Source: Candidatus Colwelliibacteriota bacterium (GTDB taxonomy: Bacteria > Patescibacteriota > Minisyncoccia > UBA6257 > Colwellbacteraceae). Taken from it: a stretch of 8,763 nt of DNA. The stretch lies in contig JAQTRD010000015.1 of the NCBI GenBank assembly GCA_028711965.1, positions 1 through 8,763 of the forward strand, given 5' to 3'. The notes under the pieces are model-generated. The model searched no databases. It had not been told where the DNA came from and saw only the letters and a list, made by a program, of their open reading frames with translations. This document shows, in pieces, positions 4,809 through 8,763 of this stretch (position 1 is the stretch's first letter; each line of letters starts with the position of its first letter). A program made the position numbers and the translations under genes.

Positions 4809-5936
4809 GTGAAATCTGGAATAGGGAAGTTTTTTAACGAAATATTGGTTCCGGCGGGGATGATGGCTTCGCTTATCATAGGAGCGGGGATGTTCTCCTT
4901 GCCTTTTGTCTTTGCCAGATCGGGCTTTATTGTAGGAACTGCTTATTTGGTTCTTATGTGCGCGATAATGGCTGAAGTGCATAAGTCTTATGCCGAGATA
5001 ATAGACAAGTCCGGAGAGGAATTGCGTTTTGTCGGTTATGCGGAGAAGTATCTTGGAAGAGGAGGAAGAGTTGTGGGCAGCATTTCAGGATTGTTGGGAA
5101 TTCTCATAACGCTCACAATATACCTTGTTCTATCGGTGAGTTTCATTAAGCTAATTATTCCATCGATTCCTTCCGTTCTTGCGGTTGTGCTTTTTTGGGC
5201 AGTAGGGAGCCTCTTGATTGCCGTTGGAGTCAAAAAGTTTGCCGGCATTGATGTCTTATTTTTCATCGGCATCGCCCTGATTGTTGGAATAGTCGCTATT
5301 TTCGGACTTTTGTTTGGCAGAACCGATTTTTTAGCCGCATCGCCTGCGGACGCCCTGGGTGTCTTTTTCCCTCTCGCTCCCGTGTTGTTTTCTTTGTCCG
5401 GACGTTCAGCGATCTCCTCTATAAGGGAATATTTTTCATCAAAGGGATATAGCGTTAAAAACTTCAAGAAATCGATATTCATCGGAACGATTATTCCGAT
5501 CTTCGTTTATGGATTATTTGTTGTCGGGATATCTATGCTCTCGTCGGGAGGCGTCGCTGACGATGCCGTTTCCGGAATAGATTTGCTGCCGTCATATTAT
5601 CTTTTTCTCTTGGGAGCACTCGGGATTTTTTCTCTCATAACATCTTTTATTTTTCTCGGGTCTGAATTCAAAGGAATAATAGAAAAAGATTTCAAGACAC
5701 CTTCGGTTGCATCACTCTTAATTTCTATAGGAACGCCCATATTGCTGTTCTTCTGCGGATTAACTAATTTTTTGACTCTTGTGGGGATTGCTGGCGGCAT
5801 ATTTTTGGCCACCGAGAGCCTGCTTGTAATAGCGATAAGAAGAAGGGCTACTTCGCGCAAGAGGCCTTTTGATTTCATACTGATTGCGATTTTCTTGATT
5901 GCCGTGATATATGAGATAGTGAGGCTCGCGATATAA
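4809..5936 (+). CDS. Amino-acid permease, aromatic/hydroxy amino-acid (HAAAP) type, 11 TM
   Basis: This is an integral membrane transporter of the APC superfamily that probably imports an amino acid by proton or sodium symport. The first helix carries LIIGAGMFSLPFVFARSGF (residues 22-40), which closely resembles the GAGMFSLP signature of TyrP/Mtr-type and related permeases. About eleven membrane segments are seen, at roughly residues 13-33, 40-57, 88-112, 119-140, 145-169, 183-199, 222-245, 261-285, 300-318, 320-343 and 354-373. A basic cluster (RRRATSRKR, 344-352) precedes the last helix. At 375 aa it is near the usual family length. The substrate is inferred only from family resemblance. 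The start is the GTG at 4809, with no clear Shine-Dalgarno site; the next Met (residue 18) would cut into the first helix. It is separated from the SLOG gene by 125 nt. Confidence 0.82.
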   Translation: MKSGIGKFFNEILVPAGMMASLIIGAGMFSLPFVFARSGFIVGTAYLVLMCAIMAEVHKSYAEIIDKSGEELRFVGYAEKYLGRGGRVVGSISGLLGILITLTIYLVLSVSFIKLIIPSIPSVLAVVLFWAVGSLLIAVGVKKFAGIDVLFFIGIALIVGIVAIFGLLFGRTDFLAASPADALGVFFPLAPVLFSLSGRSAISSIREYFSSKGYSVKNFKKSIFIGTIIPIFVYGLFVVGISMLSSGGVADDAVSGIDLLPSYYLFLLGALGIFSLITSFIFLGSEFKGIIEKDFKTPSVASLLISIGTPILLFFCGLTNFLTLVGIAGGIFLATESLLVIAIRRRATSRKRPFDFILIAIFLIAVIYEIVRLAI

Positions 5937-5937
5937 A
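5932..5937 (+). promoter_or_regulatory. Possible -10 box of the tRNA-Arg gene
   Basis: TATAAA lies 13 nt before the mature 5' end of the tRNA and overlaps the permease stop codon. It would give a 5' leader of about 7 nt. No good -35 box is visible, so the tRNA may also be read through from the permease. Confidence 0.3.
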
Positions 5938-5950
5938 TTGCCACTGTTAT

Positions 5951-6022
5951 GCTCTCGTCATTCAATGGATAGGATGCAAGCTTCCGAAGCTTGTCATAGA
6001 GGTTCGAATCCTCTCGAGAGCA
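5951..6022 (+). tRNA. trnR: tRNA-Arg, anticodon CCG
   Basis: The 72-nt cloverleaf is complete. The acceptor GCTCTCG pairs with CGAGAGC, followed by discriminator A. The D stem is ATTC/GGAT with loop AATGGATA, which includes A20, an arginine identity base. The anticodon stem is CAAGC/GCTTG with loop TTCCGAA, so the anticodon CCG reads codon CGG. The T arm is AGAGG/CCTCT with loop TTCGAAT, and the variable region is 4 nt. CCA is not encoded (CTT follows), so a tRNA nucleotidyltransferase must add it. The gene starts 14 nt after the permease stop and is followed directly by a strong terminator. Confidence 0.95.
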
Positions 6023-6023
6023 C

Positions 6024-6073
6024 TTGTATGCAGACAATCCCCGTTAGGGGATTTTCTGCATACAAACATTTTT
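6024..6073 (+). terminator. Strong intrinsic terminator of tRNA-Arg
   Basis: The hairpin has an 11-bp outer stem (TTGTATGCAGA, 6024-6034, with TCTGCATACAA, 6055-6065). One C/T mismatch follows, then a 7-bp inner stem (AATCCCC with GGGGATT) and the loop GTTA. TTTTT follows at 6069-6073. It begins 2 nt after the tRNA 3' end, so it also defines the precursor trailer. Confidence 0.85.
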
Positions 6074-6087
6074 GAGGAGGATTCGAA
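6070..6087 (+). repeat. TTTTRAGGAKGATTCGAA repeat, copy 1
   Basis: This 18-nt block includes the terminator T-run and matches copy 2 at 6301-6318 in 16 of 18 positions. GAGGATTCGAAC (6077-6088) is also the exact reverse complement of the tRNA T arm at 6002-6013. Confidence 0.55.
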
Positions 6088-6099
6088 CATCGGACTGAT

Positions 6100-6119
6100 G
6101 ATTCGCCAGTAGGCGAATC
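6100..6119. repeat. Perfect 8-bp hairpin downstream of the tRNA terminator
   Basis: GATTCGCC (6100-6107) pairs with GGCGAATC (6112-6119) around a 4-nt loop. No T-run follows on either strand, so it is not a typical terminator. It lies between GAGGATTC (6077-6084) and GAATCCTC (6176-6183), which also pair and would enclose it. Confidence 0.5.
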
Positions 6120-6175
6120 GAAGGAGAGGGCGCCCAGACCTTTCGCGAGCGGCGGCGAGCAAAAGAGTCGAGGGA

Positions 6176-6195
6176 GAATCCTCTCGAGAGCACCA
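6176..6195 (+). repeat. Duplicated tRNA-Arg 3' end with CCA (attachment-site-like)
   Basis: GAATCCTCTCGAGAGCA (6176-6192) repeats exactly the last 17 nt of the tRNA (6006-6022), and here CCA follows (6193-6195). The sequence just upstream (GAGTCGAGGGA) does not continue the tRNA, so this is only a 3' fragment, not a second tRNA gene. It looks like the distal scar of an integration into the tRNA 3' end, or the remnant of an older CCA-encoding copy. Confidence 0.65.
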
Positions 6196-6278
6196 TTTAA
6201 TAATGAAGCAATATGAAACGCTTCCGAGACGCTTTCAAAAGAATAAAGACTATGACTTTTATTAAAATTGTCATAATG

Positions 6279-6304
6279 TAATCCGCTTCGCGGATTATTG
6301 TTTT
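6279..6304 (+). terminator. Terminator-like hairpin upstream of the antiporter
   Basis: TAATCCGC (6279-6286) pairs with GCGGATTA (6290-6297) around a 3-nt loop, followed by TTGTTTT on the plus strand. What it terminates is unclear, since the nearest upstream gene is the tRNA, which already has its own terminator. It may insulate the antiporter from read-through. Confidence 0.5.
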
Positions 6305-6318
6305 AAGGATGATTCGAA
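6301..6318 (+). repeat. TTTTRAGGAKGATTCGAA repeat, copy 2
   Basis: It matches copy 1 (6070-6087) in 16 of 18 positions. Like copy 1 it begins within the T-run directly after a hairpin. Confidence 0.55.
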
Positions 6319-6350
6319 TGTTAAATATTTCTATTTATCTAAGTCGCGTT

Positions 6351-6356
6351 TATAAT
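6351..6356 (+). promoter_or_regulatory. Perfect -10 box of the antiporter gene
   Basis: TATAAT is placed so that transcription would begin near 6363, only about 5 nt before the ATG at 6368. No convincing -35 box is seen. This predicts a leaderless or nearly leaderless mRNA. Confidence 0.5.
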
Positions 6357-6367
6357 TAGTGGCAAAT

Positions 6368-8041
6368 ATGTCATTCAACGATCTTGCGATTGTGATATCC
6401 CTTGCTTCTCTTCTCGGGATGATTGCCATCTGGATGAAACAGCCGTCGATATTAGGCTATATAGTTGCCGGTTTCTTGCTTTCGCTTTTCGGAAGCGTGG
6501 GAACCGAATCGATGGAAATAATGGATTCCCTTGCTTCTATAGGGATCGCCCTTCTCCTCTTTCTTGTCGGACTTGAGATGAACTTTGACAAGATAAAAAG
6601 CCTAGGGAAAGACATAATAATTATCGGAACGGCCCAAACTGTCGGATCGGTCGCATTCGGATTTATTGTTCTTCAAGCATTAGGCGTGGGGATAATCGCC
6701 TCCATATATTTGGCAATGGCTTTTTCCTTTTCTTCGACGATTATTGTGATAAAGCTTCTTTCAGAGAAGAAAGATCTGTCGAGTCTCTACGGGAGAATAG
6801 TTTTGGGAATAATGATCTTTGAGGATTTCATAGCTATCCTTATGCTTATTTTCCTTGAGGGACTGGGATCGAGCGGCTCTTTTTCCGGTATGGCAGCGGA
6901 CTTCGGCATAACAATGCTTAAGGGAGCGGCTCTTATAGCGGTAGCAATAGCCGTTTCAAAAATAATGCCAAAGGTACTCGATGCCATAGGGACTAAAGCG
7001 GAAGCCCTTTTTCTCTTCAGTATTGCTTGGGGCATAGGCATCGCGGCAGTCGTTTCAACGAAACAGGTCGGGCTAGGGATAGAAGCGGGAGGGTTTCTGG
7101 CCGGACTTGCCCTTGCCAAATCGGCAGAGCATTACGAAGTCTCGAGTCAGGTAAAGTGGCTTAGGGATTTCTTTATTGTTATGTTCTTCGTTATTTTAGG
7201 ATCAAAAATGGCATTGGGAGGAAGCGTGGGCAATATAATCATTCCCGGCATTATTTTGTCCGCGATGGTCCTTATAGCTAATCCGTTGATAACGATTCTT
7301 TCAATGAAGATAATGGGCCATTCCGGCAAGACGGCTTTCTTTGTCGGTTTGACTACGGCGCAGATATCCGAGTTCAGCCTTGTTGTCGTTGCGAGAGGGG
7401 GAGAGTTGGGCCATTTGACTGCCGAACAAATAAATCTGGTAACTATAGTGGGGATAATAACAATCGTAATTTCTTCCCTTATGATAATGAACGCGGATGC
7501 CCTTTGGAAAATAGTAAAGCCGCTTATGAGAGACAAAAGAATGGAAGAGTCGGTAAAGAAAAAAGACTTTCCCAAAGGCCACGTTGTCTTGATTGGAGCG
7601 CGTCGGATTGGACAGGGAATCATTAACGCGCTTCAGGACTCGAAGAAGAGTTTCTCGGTGGTGGACATTGATCCTCAAGTCGTCCGATGCCTGACAGAGA
7701 GCGGCATCAAGGTCTTTCAAGGAGACGGCGTTGATGAGGACATATTAGAGAATGCCGGCTTGCGAAGCGCTTCTCTTGTTATTTCAACTGCGCCGCTTAT
7801 AGAGGACAATGCCGCAATAATCAGGTGCGTAAAGAGAGAAAATAAGGAAGCTGAAATAATAGTCACGGCGGATAGCGATAGGGAAGGCAGAGAACTTTAC
7901 GAGATGGGAGCTGATTTTGTGATAATGCCGCATTTTATGGGAGGAGAACATATCGGCGAGATATTGAGAAAACGCAGCTGGAGGCAAGATTTTAGCTTAA
8001 TGAAGAAGAAGGACGAGAAAGCCTTTCTCGGCTGCAAATAA
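6368..8041 (+). CDS. CPA2-type cation/proton antiporter with C-terminal RCK (TrkA-N) domain, KefB/KefC-like
   Basis: The protein is an inner-membrane K+/H+ or Na+/H+ exchanger fused to a cytoplasmic nucleotide-binding gating domain. Residue numbers here count from the in-frame GTG at 6359; the preferred ATG is residue 4. About 12 or 13 hydrophobic helices span residues 8-380. KQPSILGYIVAGFLLS (28-43) matches the family's LGYLxAG entry helix. AFSFSSTIIVIKLL (121-134) and the FEDFIAI helix (154-160) fit the transport core, where Asp156 is the expected ion-binding acid. A TrkA-N domain follows at about 407-525: HVVLIGARRIGQGI, then VVDIDPQ (434-440) with the acidic end of the second strand, and FQGDGVDEDIL. 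The total of 557 aa is slightly shorter than KefB/KefC. The nucleotide loop reads G-A-R-R-I-G instead of GxGxxG. The ATG at 6368 is preferred because TATAAT ends 11 nt before it and no Shine-Dalgarno site exists. Confidence 0.87.
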   Translation: MSFNDLAIVISLASLLGMIAIWMKQPSILGYIVAGFLLSLFGSVGTESMEIMDSLASIGIALLLFLVGLEMNFDKIKSLGKDIIIIGTAQTVGSVAFGFIVLQALGVGIIASIYLAMAFSFSSTIIVIKLLSEKKDLSSLYGRIVLGIMIFEDFIAILMLIFLEGLGSSGSFSGMAADFGITMLKGAALIAVAIAVSKIMPKVLDAIGTKAEALFLFSIAWGIGIAAVVSTKQVGLGIEAGGFLAGLALAKSAEHYEVSSQVKWLRDFFIVMFFVILGSKMALGGSVGNIIIPGIILSAMVLIANPLITILSMKIMGHSGKTAFFVGLTTAQISEFSLVVVARGGELGHLTAEQINLVTIVGIITIVISSLMIMNADALWKIVKPLMRDKRMEESVKKKDFPKGHVVLIGARRIGQGIINALQDSKKSFSVVDIDPQVVRCLTESGIKVFQGDGVDEDILENAGLRSASLVISTAPLIEDNAAIIRCVKRENKEAEIIVTADSDREGRELYEMGADFVIMPHFMGGEHIGEILRKRSWRQDFSLMKKKDEKAFLGCK

Positions 8042-8074
8042 GAGCCATTTCTTTTAACTATTCGTTCGGACGGG

Positions 8075-8080
8075 TATAAT
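8075..8080 (+). promoter_or_regulatory. Perfect -10 box directly before the 8087 start codon
   Basis: TATAAT ends 6 nt before the GTG at 8087, which places the predicted transcription start on the start codon itself. A weak -35-like TTTAAC lies at 8053-8058 with a spacing of 16. This would produce a leaderless mRNA for the two following genes. Confidence 0.5.
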
Positions 8081-8086
8081 CATTAC

Positions 8087-8425
8087 GTGCTCTTATATCT
8101 GGTGCAAAAGGCTTGGTTTGTTTTTGCGGATTCGGTTCGCCACTGGTATGCGGGGGGATTTTATTTTTTTTCAAGCAGAGCCATTGGAATATTGCGTTTT
8201 ATCGACCGCTTTTTTGCAGTCCGAATAAATTTTTTCCATATATTCCAGCCTTTATACCAAGACAGGACTTTCTTGGGCTATTTTTTCGGTTTTTTCACAA
8301 GACTCTTTAAGGTTGTTTCCGGCGGCGTTGTTCTTGCTGCCGCTACGGTTTTAGCCGCCGCAGTTTATGTTGTCTGGGCGCTGATTCCGGTTTATTTAAT
8401 AATAAAGATATTCACTTTCAAATGA
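8087..8425 (+). CDS. Small membrane protein preceding a Clp-like gene, 112 aa
   Basis: The function is unknown. The N-terminal 65 residues are rich in aromatic and basic residues (WFVF, RHWYAGGFYFF, RFIDRFF, FFHIFQPLYQDR) and look like amphipathic, membrane-surface helices. They are followed by a long hydrophobic stretch at about residues 70-108 that could form one or two membrane helices. There is no cleavable signal peptide. The GTG start lacks a Shine-Dalgarno site but lies 6 nt after a TATAAT, as expected for a leaderless message. The stop overlaps the next gene's ATG (ATGA), so the two products are probably made together and may act together at the membrane. Confidence 0.7.
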   Translation: MLLYLVQKAWFVFADSVRHWYAGGFYFFSSRAIGILRFIDRFFAVRINFFHIFQPLYQDRTFLGYFFGFFTRLFKVVSGGVVLAAATVLAAAVYVVWALIPVYLIIKIFTFK

Positions 8426-8763
8426 TCGAGATCTATTTTAAGGACAAATATTTGGAGTTCGATGCTATAAGCCAACTTTTCATAAGAATAATTTCGGCCG
8501 TAGCTCTAATACTGACGGTTGTCGCGACAGTCGTTTTTCTCTTTTCGGAATCGGTTCCATTGCAATATGCCGGTATGCTTCTTTTGATTTTCACAATTGA
8601 CCGGCTTGTCAACAGGAACAAGCCGATGAAGTCTTTAAAAAGGTTGCCTGATAGCGGAAGAATAAACGCAGCCGATTATTTTTTGCCAAAAACAAAAGAG
8701 ATAATATATTCGGCGGCCCAATCTTCCAATACTGACAAGACGGATATAGGCCTTGAAATAATA
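8422..8763 (+). CDS. N-terminus of a membrane-anchored, possibly Clp-type AAA+ protein (truncated by window)
   Basis: The first 114 codons are visible and the frame runs off the right edge. A short soluble start (MIEIYFKDKYLEFDAISQLF) is followed by two hydrophobic segments at about residues 20-42 and 48-62, then a basic stretch. After that comes INAADYFLPKTKEIIYSAAQ (81-100) and DIGLEII, which resembles the Clp N-terminal repeat (helix with LxxxAxxxA and a following LEHLLLALL-type segment). As I recall, CPR genomes commonly encode ClpC-like ATPases with such an N-terminal membrane anchor, so the rest of the gene probably encodes AAA+ domains. That part is inference, since no Walker motif is inside the window. 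The ATG overlaps the preceding stop by ATGA. Confidence 0.6.
   Translation, partial: MIEIYFKDKYLEFDAISQLFIRIISAVALILTVVATVVFLFSESVPLQYAGMLLLIFTIDRLVNRNKPMKSLKRLPDSGRINAADYFLPKTKEIIYSAAQSSNTDKTDIGLEII

Larger units (their letters stand above)
6196..6358. other. Intergenic region before the antiporter
   Basis: No gene is seen. It holds an inverted repeat, TATGAC (6251-6256) with GTCATA (6270-6275), whose interior TTTT and AAAA can also pair. A terminator-like hairpin follows, then the second TTTTRAGGAKGATTCGAA copy and the antiporter promoter. ACGCTT occurs twice in close succession near 6220-6235. Confidence 0.5.

Noticed and set aside
5962..6162. Minus-strand open frame of 66 codons opposite the tRNA and its terminator
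   Set aside because: It is antisense to tRNA-Arg and the hairpins, with no Shine-Dalgarno site or independent support. Such frames opposite tRNA genes are typical false predictions. The same applies to the frame at 5597-6037 on minus.
1..8763. CRISPR array, complete insertion sequence or prophage genes
   Set aside because: No regularly spaced direct repeats, transposase, integrase, capsid or Cas-like proteins are present in any frame.

Overview
The window looks like part of a Patescibacteria (Candidate Phyla Radiation, probably Parcubacteria-like) chromosome. The evidence is the lineage-style variants in recognisable genes: a MurE-type ligase with EVTSQG and GKGSE in place of the usual SSHG and GKGHE, and a beta-CASP nuclease with LVQSE in place of LVHGE. 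Other signs are many small orphan proteins, short or absent mRNA leaders, a tRNA-Arg without an encoded CCA, and a membrane-protein/Clp-like pair. TGA, TAA and TAG all appear to be used as stops. This placement rests on sequence style, not on a database search.

Layout. Bases 3-926 (+) hold the 3' two thirds of a MurE-type Mur ligase. Bases 929-2173 hold three small minus-strand genes of unknown function (131-132, 92 and 95 aa). Each has its own Shine-Dalgarno site and intrinsic terminator, two have near-consensus promoters, and their leaders resemble one another. Divergent from them on + is a pair with a 3-nt gap: a 68-aa Cys-pair protein (2256-2462) and a metallo-beta-lactamase/beta-CASP nuclease (2466-3857). 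Bases 3862-4002 form a 141-nt element that folds as a three-way junction. It is followed by a SLOG/LOG-type nucleotide-binding protein (4102-4683) and an 11-TM amino-acid permease (4809-5936).

Bases 5951-6022 are tRNA-Arg(CCG) with a strong hairpin terminator. About 150 bp downstream lies an exact 17-nt copy of the tRNA 3' end, this time followed by CCA, which looks like an integration or duplication scar. A KefB/KefC-like CPA2 antiporter with a C-terminal RCK domain follows (6368-8041). The window ends with a small membrane protein (8087-8425) overlapping by ATGA the start of a membrane-anchored protein that resembles the N-terminus of CPR Clp-type AAA+ subunits.

The genes cover cell-wall synthesis, RNA processing, transport and ion homeostasis, and probably membrane-linked proteolysis; they are not one pathway. 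I see no CRISPR array, complete transposase or defence cassette. The least explained parts are the 141-nt three-way-junction element, the tRNA-associated repeat region at 6006-6318, and the three small minus-strand genes with shared leaders.
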